Assembly: GCF_900174585.1 (NCBI RefSeq)
Contig: NZ_FWPT01000014.1
Coordinates: 39,151-103,150 of the forward strand
Source: Parendozoicomonas haliclonae
GTDB taxonomy: Bacteria; Pseudomonadota; Gammaproteobacteria; Pseudomonadales; Endozoicomonadaceae
Length of the DNA: 64,000 nt
Direction: 5' to 3'
Part shown: positions 35,183 through 45,513 of the stretch, piece by piece
How positions within the stretch are numbered: the stretch's first letter is position 1
Layout: each line of letters begins with the position of its first letter
The notes under the pieces: model-generated
Database searches by the model: none
Told to the model about the DNA's origin: nothing
The model's input: the letters and a program-made list of their open reading frames with translations, nothing else
Made by a program: the position numbers and the translations under genes

Positions 35183-36481
35183 TTACCAGCCCACATCCTC
35201 GGAAGCCGGTTCAGACGGTTGCCCCCAGCCATCATTACTGGCTGGCTCTTCACTCTCTTCAAAACCACTCTCGACCGGTGCGGCAGCTGCAACGGCGGTG
35301 GGTGGCGGAATATATTGGGCGGTGGACGAACCATCCATCGCCACACCGGTCAGCTGGCTGAAAATGCCCCGGGCAGTTTCTTCCGGCATCAGCTCCATCA
35401 TAAGCTCGGCCACCGTCATACGACCCCAGCGCACCAAACGGTCGATACCATCTGCAATCGGGGTATGGGGTTCATAGGTGCGGAAGTATTTACTCACCTC
35501 TTCCAGCTGTTTGAGCGCCTGCTCGCGGTCAACAATTGGTCCGGCCATCATCCCTGCCCCTCCCTGAATCACCGCGCGGGTGACAGATTGTTCGGTATCG
35601 AATCCTGATACTTCGGTGTCGCTGTCCGTCGTGTACTCCTCAGCATCTTCCTGAGCACTCTGCGCTTCCGCTCTGGCAACAATGTCCTGACACAAGAACC
35701 GGGCAGAGCGCAGCACTTCATCCAGGAGTGAAGTAATCTGACTGCTCGGTGGCGCGTCATGGGAACAGTGCTCATAGAGCGCATCATTCAGGGCTTTGTA
35801 TTCGCTGTTGCAGATTTCCAGATCATCCAGCAGATCGAGGTAGAACTGATCACCGGTGGTAGCAATTGTCTGTTGTACATCTTCCAGCGAGCTGCCCAGG
35901 GTTTCATAACGCTCTGCCCGCTTCTCTTCATCACTGATCTTGCTGGCATCGTAAATCTGCTGGTATTCAAAGAAGCTGTACTCGCCTTTGTTACCTTCGG
36001 CGGTGATCGGACAGTTGCGGATCGGCGTAAGCAATGTACCTTCAGCCCCGTCGCCATTGAGACCAGTGATCGGCGCAACTTTTGTTTCCAGCCCGTCTTC
36101 ATCCGGCTCCGGATAGAGGCCATCCCAGAAGTTATCCACCAGCCCACGCAACACTGTCAGGCCATCACGTAAACCGGCAAAGCCATACAGACGTACAGCG
36201 GCTTCTATCATCCAGCCGGCAATCTCCAGATCCTTACTGGTGTTGGCCAGAATCTGCTCGCCCTTTTCCAGAACAGGCTTCCACTGGGCCAGTGCCTCGG
36301 CACGGATATCCGCATCAAACATGCCGGTACGCTCCGTGGCGCGGGCAGCGTTACGGGCATCTTTGACGATGTAGTAGTCCGATGTCGGGGAACGATCTTC
36401 CCGGATATCACTGCCCTGGGGCGTGTCATCCGAGATCGGCTCCAGAATCTTCTCGACATCAATAATTTGTGCTGACGGCAT
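35183..36481 (-). CDS. tssA: T6SS cap/assembly protein TssA
   Basis: 432 residues with the ImpA N-terminal domain: EKILEPISDDTPQGSDIRED, SDYYIVKDARNAARATER, VLEKGEQILANTSKDLEIAGW, and NFWDGLYPEPDEDGLE. TssA primes baseplate and sheath assembly and may cap the growing sheath. The C-terminal ~120 residues are acidic and proline/alanine rich and end in GWGQPSEPASEDVGW. The gene sits 81 bp upstream of tssB and 29 bp downstream of tagF. Confidence 0.9.
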   Translation of the reverse strand: MPSAQIIDVEKILEPISDDTPQGSDIREDRSPTSDYYIVKDARNAARATERTGMFDADIRAEALAQWKPVLEKGEQILANTSKDLEIAGWMIEAAVRLYGFAGLRDGLTVLRGLVDNFWDGLYPEPDEDGLETKVAPITGLNGDGAEGTLLTPIRNCPITAEGNKGEYSFFEYQQIYDASKISDEEKRAERYETLGSSLEDVQQTIATTGDQFYLDLLDDLEICNSEYKALNDALYEHCSHDAPPSSQITSLLDEVLRSARFLCQDIVARAEAQSAQEDAEEYTTDSDTEVSGFDTEQSVTRAVIQGGAGMMAGPIVDREQALKQLEEVSKYFRTYEPHTPIADGIDRLVRWGRMTVAELMMELMPEETARGIFSQLTGVAMDGSSTAQYIPPPTAVAAAAPVESGFEESEEPASNDGWGQPSEPASEDVGW

Positions 36482-36510
36482 AAGGCCTCCAATCCCTTGT
36501 GAATCTTGTT

Positions 36511-37248
36511 TTATGGGGCGTCCCAGTCACAGGCCTGCCACTGTCCGCTCAACATGGCGGTAAAACTGCGCGGCTCCGGCAGACCTTTTTTAAATAACAT
36601 CATGGGCGGCATATTCGCTGAACCGGCACACCGCCACAGGCTAAAGCTGTCATCGTGAAGACTGAGGCCGGCATCCACCATCCGTGCCCAGCCATTTCCC
36701 CGGTCATCAGGCTGCGCCACACCCCGAATCAATGAGTTCCGGTTAAAAGCGACACCATTGGCCGGCTTGAGTGCTTCAACCGCACGAACCAGTCGTTCAT
36801 CCACCTCATCAGCCACCAGACTCTCCTGCAACGCCTGCAGGGCAACCTGTTCCCAATGGCTGAACAGATCTTCGTTTTCCGCTAAAAACGTCGCGGGACG
36901 TTCATCCGCAGCGAGCGGCATGGCAATAGTAATCGGAAAGTAGCGCCCTACCCTGTCTACGCTCGGCACCAGAATCCCGGCCCAGGCCCGGTTGTCGATC
37001 ACGCCTGCGGTCAAAGCAAAGCGCCAAATTGGGCTGGTCAGGTAAATATCCAGCCAGCTTTCGCCATATTGCTCACGGCTGGCAGAGACCGACTGCTGCA
37101 ACCACTGATCCCAGCCATTGATAAAGCCCACCGGCAAGCCGCGATCAATAAAGTCGCCATGGGCCGGCAGCTTGCCGTAAAAGCCGCTGATCCGTTTTGC
37201 GGCCGGTACAGACAAGGCTTCCGCTGTATGACTCAAACCAACATCCAT
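36511..37248 (-). CDS. tagF: T6SS regulator TagF
   Basis: 245 residues of the TagF (DUF2094) family: SGFYGKLPAHGDFIDRGLP, INGWDQWLQQSVS, LTSPIWRFALTAGVIDNRAW and VDRVGRYFPITIA. In Pseudomonas H1-T6SS TagF restrains assembly independently of threonine phosphorylation. Here it sits with tssM and tssA, 11 bp after tssM, and with a PpkA-like kinase and FHA protein elsewhere in the locus, so both control arms are present. No PppA phosphatase fusion is visible. Confidence 0.9.
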   Translation of the reverse strand: MDVGLSHTAEALSVPAAKRISGFYGKLPAHGDFIDRGLPVGFINGWDQWLQQSVSASREQYGESWLDIYLTSPIWRFALTAGVIDNRAWAGILVPSVDRVGRYFPITIAMPLAADERPATFLAENEDLFSHWEQVALQALQESLVADEVDERLVRAVEALKPANGVAFNRNSLIRGVAQPDDRGNGWARMVDAGLSLHDDSFSLWRCAGSANMPPMMLFKKGLPEPRSFTAMLSGQWQACDWDAP

Positions 37249-37259
37249 ACGGCTTCTCT

Positions 37260-40200
37260 CTACAACCGTGAGGACAGTTTGTACTGTCGTAGCAAAGACT
37301 GGTTAAAAGGATTCACACTGCTGTTAGCGATTAACCGGAAGCGGGCCTCACGACCATTTTCGTTAAAGGTCAGTTGGTACTCACGGGGGTCTCCGGTGGC
37401 ATCCAGCTTGGATGCATCCAACAACCGGAACCAGGCCCAGTCACCTTCAAACTGTTTGCGGTTTACGGTTTCATTCAGGTCTTCAAAAACAATCCGGGCA
37501 CGGGAGCTGTCCGCTGAATCCCAGTTAAATTTCTTCAATACCTTCGGACCGTGGGAGTAACTCAGTCGCTGATCGCCCAGTTCCAGGGAGAACAGGCGTA
37601 TATCGGAATCCAACTTCGCCGGTTGCAGCCCGAAGCCCACCAGCAGATCACTGCCACCTTTATAGAACGACTGTCGTATCTGAGTGGCCCGTTTTAACTG
37701 CTTGAGGCTACTGCCGGAAATGGCAAGACCACGGCCATCCAGCTTCTTGGTGCGCCAGGTGCGGGTACTTACAAACGACTTGAGATAATCAGCAAAGAAC
37801 TGAGCTTCAACCCCACCCGGCTGGAAGAAACGGTTAAAGTCCTGCAGCGGCGCTTCACTCTCAGCAGTGGCTAATGGGTAACGACCGGCCAGACTGCGCT
37901 GATAGACGGCGTAGACTTCTTCATTCCAGACGTTATTCACATAACGACGGGTCTCACCCAGCACCAGATTCCAGCTGGAATCGGCCATCTCATTCAACCA
38001 GGTCTTCACCGGTTCTGGAGATTGTGCGGCTTTTATACGTACACGCTTGATCACATCATTACCGCCGCCCTGAAAGCGGGCGCGGGCAACCTTAAAGGCC
38101 TGCTCGCCAGAATCCGGCGCATGGGCAATCTCGCTGAGAAAATCATGGAGTTCACGCACCACCGCCAGAGTATCCTGCAGCTGTGGCGATTGAACGTTGC
38201 GGGTCTTCAGCAGCCCCTGGATATCCTTGAATTCCATATCCACGACAGTGGGCTTACGCGTCTTGGCCAACAACTGACTGGCGGCATCAGCGCCGGGAAT
38301 GGCACTGCCCCCTTCGGGGATTTCCAGTTCTGGAGTCAATTCCGTGTTTTCTGCGATGGCAGTCAATACACCCTGCAGCGGTGAATAAACCGGGTCCGCC
38401 ATCACCTTCAGGCTGGCTGTGGCTTCGGTCAGACTGTTGAAAGGCTTAATATGGAAACGATCCAAAAAGCCTTTCCAGTACTGGCCGTATTCAGTGAGGT
38501 AGATCTTGCGAATCTGCTCGGCGATCTTCTCACGGTCAGCTTCGGTAAAGTCTTCCCCTTCGGTCTGACCATAAAGCCAGCGATCCTGTTCCAGATCCGT
38601 GAGCAAAGGTGAATCCGCACTAAAGTCGGCACGCTCATAAGCACCGCGGGTAAAGATGGCCGGCGTGACAAAGGTCGCGTTATCAGAGGCAATACCGAAT
38701 ACCTTTTCGGTATCCCCACCAATCACACTGTAAGTATCCACTTCACCACGCAGCTCGGGATCATTCTTGAGCTGGCCATACAATCGCTGGGGCACGGGAA
38801 TACTGCGAATCTGCTGACGGGCACGGCTGATCAGTCGCTCATCACCGGACAGTTCACCCACCTGCGCCACTACATCCTGTGACAGTAGACGTTCAAGGTG
38901 GGTATTCAGCTGTTGCTGCTGGGAGGCCTGACCGGAGAGAGTGTCCTGCCAGTGCAGCTCAGCCCATTTGACAATGACTTGAGGGTCCCGACGTTCCGGT
39001 TTCAGCAACATCAGGTAGACCCGCAGCAGTTCAATCACTTCACCATCAGTGCCTGCGCCAAAACGCAGCTGTTCTTCTATGGTCCGTTGCACCGAAGGCA
39101 GGAAGACTGATATCAACTTTTCGTCGTACAGAGCATCGGCAGCTCGATCGACAGCACTATCATAAAGACCCAAAGAGGTCAGCCAGGGATGCTCTTCCCG
39201 ATCATAAACGGTACTGGCCGACTTCAGAGCATTAATAGCCGGAAGCAGCTCAATCGGCTTGGCCTTGCTGTTAGGGCGGGACGTTTGTTCATTGAAGAGG
39301 GCGACATTGTCATTCACTTCGCCCATCAGTTGTTTGTTCTTGCCGACACTCAGCCCCCAGACGCCCAGCGTGCCAAGGGTCACCAGCGCCAAACTAGCCA
39401 GTGTCGCCCGTCGCGCCCAACGGATACCGGATTCAAACTTCTGGTTCACACCCACCAGATCAGATTCCGGGAAGATCACATCTTTCAGCAATCGGCTGAT
39501 AAAGAAGCTCTTACCACTGTTAACCTGCTGTCGGCCAAGCTCTCTCGGCAAACCAAAGCTGGAAGAAACCGAAGCCATCATCCGGTCAATCGGCGTCCCT
39601 TCCTGAGTGCCGCTGGTCAGATAAACACCCCGCAACAGCGGGCTGGCATGGTACTGATTATCGGTAAAGGTCTGCTTGAGGAAGTCGGAGACAATCTCCT
39701 GCAAATTACTCATCCGAGCCGGGAAGCCCTGCAGGAGGGAACGTCGCTCAATATCCCGCTCCTGATGAACCAGACGCAGAACACGCTCATTGAGTCGTTC
39801 AATCAGCTCTTTAAACTCGCCATCAAAACGACTGAGGTCAACCCGACCACGACCGTCTTTCTCCATGGCATTAGCTGGCAGCTGGAAGGTCATACCCCAG
39901 ACCTGTTCCCGCTCGGCCTGAGAAAGATTGGCAAAGAATTCACTAAAGCCGGCAATCAGATCGGTCTTGGTAAACATCAGATAGACCGGAAACTCTACGC
40001 CGAGGCGTTCACGCAGTTCATCCAAACGGGCACGAATCACCTTGGCATGCTGATGACGCTGTTCTTCCGTCTGCAGCATCAGATCCTGCAGGCTGATAGC
40101 TACCATCGCCCCGTTAATCGGGCGACGACGACGGTATTTTTTCAGCAGATCAAGAAAGCCGGTCCAGGCGGCATTATCCACGACCCGATGACTGTCCTGA

Positions 40201-40781
40201 GTCGTGTAACGGCCTGAGGTATCAATCAGCACGGCTTCATTGGTAAACCACCAGTCACAGTGACGGGTTCCGCCAATACCACCGAGCGCGGCCTTGCCAT
40301 GACTGCTGGCCAAAGGAAAATCCAGACCGGAATTCACCAGCGCCGTGGTTTTACCAGAGCCTGGCGGGCCAATAATGATGTACCAGGGCAATTGATAGAG
40401 AGACTTGTTTCGACCGGAGACACTAAACCGGGATTTTTTCATAACGCCCATGGCATCACTGAAACGGGAAGACAATGCCGCCATCTCTTCACGGGTACGG
40501 TCGTCTTCCGGTTCGCCACTCTCAGCGGCGCTGGCCGCCTGAATACCTTCCACCAGCCCATTGTTCTGGCTGCGTTCCCGCAGCATCACCACCAGCCGCC
40601 AGATCACCCAGGTAAACGTCATAACCAGAATAATAATGCCGCGGGTGGCATAACTCAGCGTGCTGTTCTCTTCCCCGAAACGCACATAGTCAGCACCAAA
40701 CCAGATAACGATGCTTAAGGCCAAAAGACCAATAATGCCGATCACCCAGGGGTTGCCCAGAAATGCGATCACCCGTTTCAT
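37260..40781 (-). CDS. tssM: T6SS membrane complex protein TssM (IcmF)
   Basis: 1173 residues. Membrane helices lie near residues 11-30, 48-67 and ~445-465. The Walker A motif GPPGSGKT is at 138-145 in the cytoplasmic NTPase-like part. The large periplasmic C-terminal part ends in the ImcF-related/TssJ-binding region. TssM links TssL in the inner membrane to the lipoprotein TssJ. The ATG lies 34 bp after tssL. Intact Walker motif suggests, but does not prove, nucleotide use. Confidence 0.96.
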   Translation of the reverse strand: MKRVIAFLGNPWVIGIIGLLALSIVIWFGADYVRFGEENSTLSYATRGIIILVMTFTWVIWRLVVMLRERSQNNGLVEGIQAASAAESGEPEDDRTREEMAALSSRFSDAMGVMKKSRFSVSGRNKSLYQLPWYIIIGPPGSGKTTALVNSGLDFPLASSHGKAALGGIGGTRHCDWWFTNEAVLIDTSGRYTTQDSHRVVDNAAWTGFLDLLKKYRRRRPINGAMVAISLQDLMLQTEEQRHQHAKVIRARLDELRERLGVEFPVYLMFTKTDLIAGFSEFFANLSQAEREQVWGMTFQLPANAMEKDGRGRVDLSRFDGEFKELIERLNERVLRLVHQERDIERRSLLQGFPARMSNLQEIVSDFLKQTFTDNQYHASPLLRGVYLTSGTQEGTPIDRMMASVSSSFGLPRELGRQQVNSGKSFFISRLLKDVIFPESDLVGVNQKFESGIRWARRATLASLALVTLGTLGVWGLSVGKNKQLMGEVNDNVALFNEQTSRPNSKAKPIELLPAINALKSASTVYDREEHPWLTSLGLYDSAVDRAADALYDEKLISVFLPSVQRTIEEQLRFGAGTDGEVIELLRVYLMLLKPERRDPQVIVKWAELHWQDTLSGQASQQQQLNTHLERLLSQDVVAQVGELSGDERLISRARQQIRSIPVPQRLYGQLKNDPELRGEVDTYSVIGGDTEKVFGIASDNATFVTPAIFTRGAYERADFSADSPLLTDLEQDRWLYGQTEGEDFTEADREKIAEQIRKIYLTEYGQYWKGFLDRFHIKPFNSLTEATASLKVMADPVYSPLQGVLTAIAENTELTPELEIPEGGSAIPGADAASQLLAKTRKPTVVDMEFKDIQGLLKTRNVQSPQLQDTLAVVRELHDFLSEIAHAPDSGEQAFKVARARFQGGGNDVIKRVRIKAAQSPEPVKTWLNEMADSSWNLVLGETRRYVNNVWNEEVYAVYQRSLAGRYPLATAESEAPLQDFNRFFQPGGVEAQFFADYLKSFVSTRTWRTKKLDGRGLAISGSSLKQLKRATQIRQSFYKGGSDLLVGFGLQPAKLDSDIRLFSLELGDQRLSYSHGPKVLKKFNWDSADSSRARIVFEDLNETVNRKQFEGDWAWFRLLDASKLDATGDPREYQLTFNENGREARFRLIANSSVNPFNQSLLRQYKLSSRL

Positions 40782-40815
40782 ACTTCACTCCCTGAAATCA
40801 CTGCCATGGATACGC

Positions 40816-41640
40816 TCATTGTCCCTGCTCCTGAGCTGCCATCAGCTGCTGCATGGCTTCGATAACCGGCTCATTGCCCTGAAACAGCCAGACTGAAAAC
40901 CCGGCGTAAGCCATAACCAGCACCGCCAGCGCCGTTGCGCCATACACCCACAGGGGCACGTACTGCATGAGTCCTTTGCCTTTGCCGCCGGAGCCCTGCC
41001 AGCGGGGCGACAGTTCATTTTCCCCATGATCACGATGGGCCTGAATTGTGCGATACAGGTTGTCCCGCACAGTCTCCAGCTGGGCATGACCATTGGCCGC
41101 CAGCTTGAACTTGCCTTCAAAGCCCAGACTCAGGCAGATATAAAACAGTTCGAGAATATCGAGATTGATACTGGCGGTTTCCTGCAGCCGTTGCAGGATG
41201 GCAAAACACTTTTCCCCACCAAAGGTTTCCCGGTGAAAGGTGCTGAGCAGAGAGCGCTGACTCCAACCACTGCGAGTTCCCCAAGGGGTATTCATCACCG
41301 TTTCATCAAGTACGGTACACAACAGATAGCGGGCGGCGGCCACCTGTTCCGGGCGAACACCCTGAACCGTCAGCGCCTGATCAAACTTCTGAATCTCCCG
41401 GGTCATCAGCTGGTGCAACTGGGGTGCCTGATTATATTCCGTGGTTGTACGCAGCTTGATCATCAGTGCCAGCAAGGTTGAAGCGGCATCGACAACCGGA
41501 TTCAAACCATCCCGCACCCGAAACTCGTCAGCAGGAGAAGGCATACCCGATGGCGGCACAGCAGCCGGCTGTGGCTGTTGAGGTGCGCCGGCTGGCTGAT
41601 GACTGCCCGGGGTGGGAATAATAACGGTGCGATCGTTCAT
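40816..41640 (-). CDS. tssL: T6SS inner-membrane protein TssL (DotU type)
   Basis: 274 residues. The DotU core LLALMIKLRTT, VRPEQVAAARYLLCTVLDET and PWGTRSGWSQRSLLSTFHRE, then FYICLSLGFEGKF, is complete. A single membrane helix lies at about 228-253, with a short periplasmic tail and no peptidoglycan-binding OmpA domain, so cell-wall anchoring must come from elsewhere. A Pro/Gln-rich N-terminal 40 residues is extra. It lies 18 bp after tssK. Confidence 0.95.
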   Translation of the reverse strand: MNDRTVIIPTPGSHQPAGAPQQPQPAAVPPSGMPSPADEFRVRDGLNPVVDAASTLLALMIKLRTTTEYNQAPQLHQLMTREIQKFDQALTVQGVRPEQVAAARYLLCTVLDETVMNTPWGTRSGWSQRSLLSTFHRETFGGEKCFAILQRLQETASINLDILELFYICLSLGFEGKFKLAANGHAQLETVRDNLYRTIQAHRDHGENELSPRWQGSGGKGKGLMQYVPLWVYGATALAVLVMAYAGFSVWLFQGNEPVIEAMQQLMAAQEQGQ

Positions 41641-41658
41641 AGCTTTCGTCCTTGGGCC

Positions 41659-42993
41659 TTAATTGCGAATCGCCCACAATTCCATCATCAATCCGGGGAA
41701 CTCCGCCCCCAGATGCACAGCAAAACCGCCGGAGTTTTTCATCGACTCCCAGGCCTTGCCGGTGCGTTCCAGCTCGAAATAGGCGAAGCCGGCATGGTAA
41801 GGAATCTGGCGCGGTGCAACCGGCAGCGGCCGCAACATAATGCCGGGCATGGAAGCGCTGATCAGTTCCCGAATCACCTCAACCGGTGCCACCTTGGCCT
41901 GGGACGGGAAGTTATTGCGCAGAGCATCGCCGGGAATATCTGCCTTCACTGCCAGTACAAAGGTACCTTCGGCGACCAGCGAACGGTCGGTGACCGGTGA
42001 CACATAGATACCGAACTTACGCTGGGTCAGCTCCATGGCAATAGCAGTCTGTTCCAGCACCATACTGAGAGATTGCCGCAGACTGGAGAAAAGAGCTGCG
42101 AAGACATGACCAAGATCATCCTGACTAAACGCCGGGAATTCCTCGGCCCGCTTCTCTTTACGGGTAAAGGTTGCCAGTTCACCGGCCAGTTGAATCAGGG
42201 ATTTATACAGTTCTTCCGGATGCAATTGCTTCTGCCGGCGCATCTCGGCAATCAGAGGTTCGTTGCGATTGATTACCTGCAGCAGCAGGTAGTCGGCTAT
42301 CTCGGCGGAACCGGCACGTCCGCTGTCGCACAGACGATGCCCAAGAGCGTTACCACGCTGCCGCAACAAACCGGAGAGCTCTTCAAGATAGCCACTGGTA
42401 ACAGCTGACAGCTGACAATCCAGCAGCGGCGGGATGAAGCTATTATCGAGCTTGACTGGGTTATCCGGCAGACGTTCCTGCACCCGCACAATCCCGAGGC
42501 AGGCATAACCATTACGATCTTCGGAAGCCGGCTTGAGAGTGAGTGCCATAGCGCCGGTTTCAATGGACACCATCTCACTATTTTCAGAGGCGTTGTTGCG
42601 GACATCACCACTGGTGCTGAGATAGCGGGCCTGGGTCAGTTGTTCACCCTGGCGAATGCTTTCCCGGGTGCCTGGCCGGCGAAGCGGCAGGCAGAGGTAA
42701 ATAATCTCATCACGGGTATTGGCTGCGATATCAATGACCGCAGGGGGCTCTTCATTATCGGGAATCGAGAACGGGGTACCATCGGGAAACACACCTTCTG
42801 CTTCGATCACAGATAACTTGCCAAGGCGGAGTAGTTCAAGATCGACACGGAGCTTTTTCAGCCCCCAGCCGTAGGCCGAACCGGCACTGGCCCGCCCTTC
42901 TATATAGCTTTCCAGATAGCGTTCCTGCTGCTGAAAATGCTGAGGTCGGAGAAACATCCCTTCCGACCAGATCACTTTGCTTTTATTCGACAT
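41659..42993 (-). CDS. tssK: T6SS baseplate-membrane connector TssK
   Basis: 444 residues. The N-terminus KVIWSEGMFLRPQHFQQQER is diagnostic for TssK (ImpJ/VasE). It joins the baseplate wedges to TssL/TssM. Family length is about 445, so it is complete. It stands between tssJ (51 bp upstream) and tssL. Confidence 0.95.
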   Translation of the reverse strand: MSNKSKVIWSEGMFLRPQHFQQQERYLESYIEGRASAGSAYGWGLKKLRVDLELLRLGKLSVIEAEGVFPDGTPFSIPDNEEPPAVIDIAANTRDEIIYLCLPLRRPGTRESIRQGEQLTQARYLSTSGDVRNNASENSEMVSIETGAMALTLKPASEDRNGYACLGIVRVQERLPDNPVKLDNSFIPPLLDCQLSAVTSGYLEELSGLLRQRGNALGHRLCDSGRAGSAEIADYLLLQVINRNEPLIAEMRRQKQLHPEELYKSLIQLAGELATFTRKEKRAEEFPAFSQDDLGHVFAALFSSLRQSLSMVLEQTAIAMELTQRKFGIYVSPVTDRSLVAEGTFVLAVKADIPGDALRNNFPSQAKVAPVEVIRELISASMPGIMLRPLPVAPRQIPYHAGFAYFELERTGKAWESMKNSGGFAVHLGAEFPGLMMELWAIRN

Positions 42994-43044
42994 CCATCTC
43001 TACCTGATAATGCCCGCATCAGGGCAATCAATCCCTAACCCGAA

Positions 43045-43521
43045 TTAATCTTTGCCCTGAGCCAGCCCTCGATCATCAGCGACAACAACAAAGTCATTGC
43101 CGTAATGGGCACGAACAGGCAGAACCAGCGTTGTTCTTGATTCACCATAACGAGAGTATTCCGCCATAATGCCAAGGAACTTCACTTCCGGTGTTAATTC
43201 AATTTCTTCCAGACGATTTTCACCCGGAGCAATCTCTTTCAGCTGAATGGTTCCCAACAGGTCACGCCCAAGACGGTCCTCAGCCTGTTCATACAAGGCC
43301 AGGAAATCTTCACGCTCAAACTGACGGGCATCTGCGAGTTTAAAAACACGGATAACCAAGGGCGATGGCCGCCCATCATCATCTTTATTTACATCCGTTG
43401 TCGCATTGATTTGAAGTTCAGCGAGCGTGTCAAAATCAAGCACCTCACGGCTTGTGCTGCACCCGGCAACCAGCAAAACCAACACAGCTGCAACAAGGGA
43501 GCGCCAAATAGAATCAAACAC
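43045..43521 (-). CDS. tssJ: T6SS outer-membrane lipoprotein TssJ
   Basis: 158 residues with a lipoprotein signal whose lipobox LVAGC puts the lipidated Cys at 21. The mature part has the TssJ beta-sandwich blocks SPLVIRVFKLADARQFEREDF and an EKARLLV-like replaced loop. It anchors TssM at the outer membrane. 91 bp separate it from tagH upstream. Confidence 0.9.
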   Translation of the reverse strand: MFDSIWRSLVAAVLVLLVAGCSTSREVLDFDTLAELQINATTDVNKDDDGRPSPLVIRVFKLADARQFEREDFLALYEQAEDRLGRDLLGTIQLKEIAPGENRLEEIELTPEVKFLGIMAEYSRYGESRTTLVLPVRAHYGNDFVVVADDRGLAQGKD

Positions 43522-43612
43522 GATAAAACTCCTGTAACAATTTTGTAATAATTCTTCTAATCAGCGCCTTCCAAAGCACTGAAAACTCAACACTGAACAT
43601 TCAACACTGAAG

Positions 43613-45283
43613 CTACTGAATATTTCTTACAGAATTAAGTTCCGAAATCTTCTTCTCATAAGCATCAGCAAAAACCTCACCAAACAGCTGGTTATAGGTT
43701 TTTTCATTATCCTGCAGAAGCTCATTAAACCAGGACTGATAAGCCTCCCAGTTCTTTGCCTTCTTGTTACTCATAAAACCCTTGCTGGCTTCACGATTAA
43801 AACGTGATTCCAGATTCTGCGGCGAGAACTGAGCCATCATAAATTCAAAGGCCGAACGCATAGCGGCGAGCACGGCTATCTGATGATCAGAGATATTATC
43901 AAAACTGTCGCGCACAGCTTCCGATGGCGACATAAAGGCACCATTGCTGGCCCCAAACATCATTCCCAAAGCATCCTGAGCTGAAGCTGAAAACTTCAAC
44001 GGATTATTATCCTGACTCTGAATCATGGTGCGCTCAACGCGCAACTCATTTTTGATGGTGCTGCGAGCACGAAGCAGATCAATTAATCGGGAAGAGGTTT
44101 CCCGGATAAACGCACCAGCTTCATCTTCAACAGCCTGCAGTTGCTGCGCACTGGCAGCTTCAACACCCAACCCTCTGGCCAAACCTGGCGAAGGGGCAGC
44201 CGTTGCACCTGCAGATTGAGGCACGGGCTCAGGCACCGGGGCAACCGGCTGAGCTTGAGCGACTGGTACTTGTGGCTGAGCTTGTGGTTGAACTAGGGGC
44301 TGAGGAGTGGGTACCGGCTGTTGCACCACAGGTTCGGGTTGAAGAGCAACAGGCTCCGGAGCCGGCATTTCAGTTCCTGGTGCCAGCAGTTCATCAAGAG
44401 ATAAATTATCGAGCGACTGTGAAGGAGCGGGGGTTGGCGGAGGAGTAGGAACAGATACAGGCTGCTGTGCTACCTGAAACTGAGGCTGAGGCTGCACCGG
44501 TGGCACGGCTGGTTGTGAAGCGGGCATCACCGGAACCGGCTGTGGCACAACCATGGATTGTTGCTCGGCCGGTGCATGGTCACCGTCGCTCATCCACCAG
44601 TCATCAGACGACGTCTGACTACCAGACAGGCTACCTGACTGATTAGCTCCCCAGGGATCAGCCGGCTGTGCAACCTGAGCACTTCCGCCAGACAAGGCCG
44701 CCAAAGGATCAAGAATATCTTGAGCACCGACATTAGCAAGGGGATCGACACCTGCTGGTTGAGGAGCAGCATCAATAGCCCCCCAGATATCACCGGGAGC
44801 TGCCTTAGGCTGCCCCGGCTCCAGCCAGTCGTCGAACTGAGCACCAGCATCACACCCCTGCGGCTCAGGCTCCATAGCCAGTGAACCGATAGTTGTTTTA
44901 TCAGAGGAGTCGAGAAAATCAACGCTACCCAGACCATCCGGCAGCTGATTATTACAAATCTGCAAGGTCGATTTAATTTGATAGTGACCGATAGTTATCA
45001 GGTCGCCGTCGTTTAGCTTGGATTTATTACCAGCCCCCAACGGGTTATCGGTTCCGTTGATAAAAGTACCATTGGTGCTCTTATCAACAATGAAATAGCC
45101 ACCATCAGCGTAAACGATATCAGCATGAACGGAGGAGACAATTCGTTCTACATCGGGCAAAGCCCAGCTATTGGAATCAGCACGCCCTATGCTGCCCCCG
45201 ACATTAGTAAAAACCTTCTTATGTCCGGCCATATTGGTTTCAACGGGGCCGTCTATCACTTCAAGAATAAGTTCTTCTGCCAT
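43613..45283 (-). CDS. tagH: T6SS FHA-domain protein TagH (Fha)
   Basis: 556 residues. An N-terminal FHA domain has SIGRADSNSW (the conserved GR), SSVHADIVYAD, STNGTFINGT and DGDLITIGHY, placed at about residues 31-105, and binds phospho-threonine. A Pro/Gln-rich linker spans about 220-365. The C-terminal ~170 residues match the TagH tail found in T6SS Fha proteins (KFSASAQDALGMMFG, ESRFNREASKGFM). In P. aeruginosa such a protein is the substrate of PpkA. It is the first gene of the long minus-strand set, with a promoter-like pair upstream. Confidence 0.88.
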   Translation of the reverse strand: MAEELILEVIDGPVETNMAGHKKVFTNVGGSIGRADSNSWALPDVERIVSSVHADIVYADGGYFIVDKSTNGTFINGTDNPLGAGNKSKLNDGDLITIGHYQIKSTLQICNNQLPDGLGSVDFLDSSDKTTIGSLAMEPEPQGCDAGAQFDDWLEPGQPKAAPGDIWGAIDAAPQPAGVDPLANVGAQDILDPLAALSGGSAQVAQPADPWGANQSGSLSGSQTSSDDWWMSDGDHAPAEQQSMVVPQPVPVMPASQPAVPPVQPQPQFQVAQQPVSVPTPPPTPAPSQSLDNLSLDELLAPGTEMPAPEPVALQPEPVVQQPVPTPQPLVQPQAQPQVPVAQAQPVAPVPEPVPQSAGATAAPSPGLARGLGVEAASAQQLQAVEDEAGAFIRETSSRLIDLLRARSTIKNELRVERTMIQSQDNNPLKFSASAQDALGMMFGASNGAFMSPSEAVRDSFDNISDHQIAVLAAMRSAFEFMMAQFSPQNLESRFNREASKGFMSNKKAKNWEAYQSWFNELLQDNEKTYNQLFGEVFADAYEKKISELNSVRNIQ

Positions 45284-45323
45284 TCCCGGCTCTTCATTAT
45301 TAAGGCTAAATTACAGCAAATTC

Positions 45324-45352
45324 CTTATCACTGCTTTCCCCTTCAATGACAA
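45324..45352 (-). promoter_or_regulatory. Promoter-like pair for the minus-strand T6SS operon
   Basis: On the minus strand TTGTCA (45347-45352, five of six consensus) is followed by a 17-bp spacer and GATAAG (45324-45329, four of six). It would start transcription about 30-40 bp upstream of the tagH start codon. Confidence 0.45.
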
Positions 45353-45484
45353 CTCAACATAGACTACAACGGGAAGCTTTACGGATACTATCCCATGAAC
45401 AACCAGCTTGGCTAGAGATGGATACGCGATGCCATTTTTATCTACATAATTCCGATAAAAAAAACAGGAACTGCGTCATAGTTC

Positions 45485-45513
45485 TTGTTCATTCATAAAA
45501 CCGCAATTACAAT
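45485..45513 (+). promoter_or_regulatory. Promoter-like pair for the ppkA-tpsB-tpsA set
   Basis: TTGTTC (45485-45490), a 17-bp spacer and TACAAT (45508-45513, five of six). It would give a leader of about 100 bases before the ppkA start. The -35 is poor, so an activator may help. Confidence 0.38.

Noticed and set aside
39189..40217. 342-codon open frame opposite tssM
   Set aside because: It is a shadow of tssM, with no supporting Shine-Dalgarno or motif.
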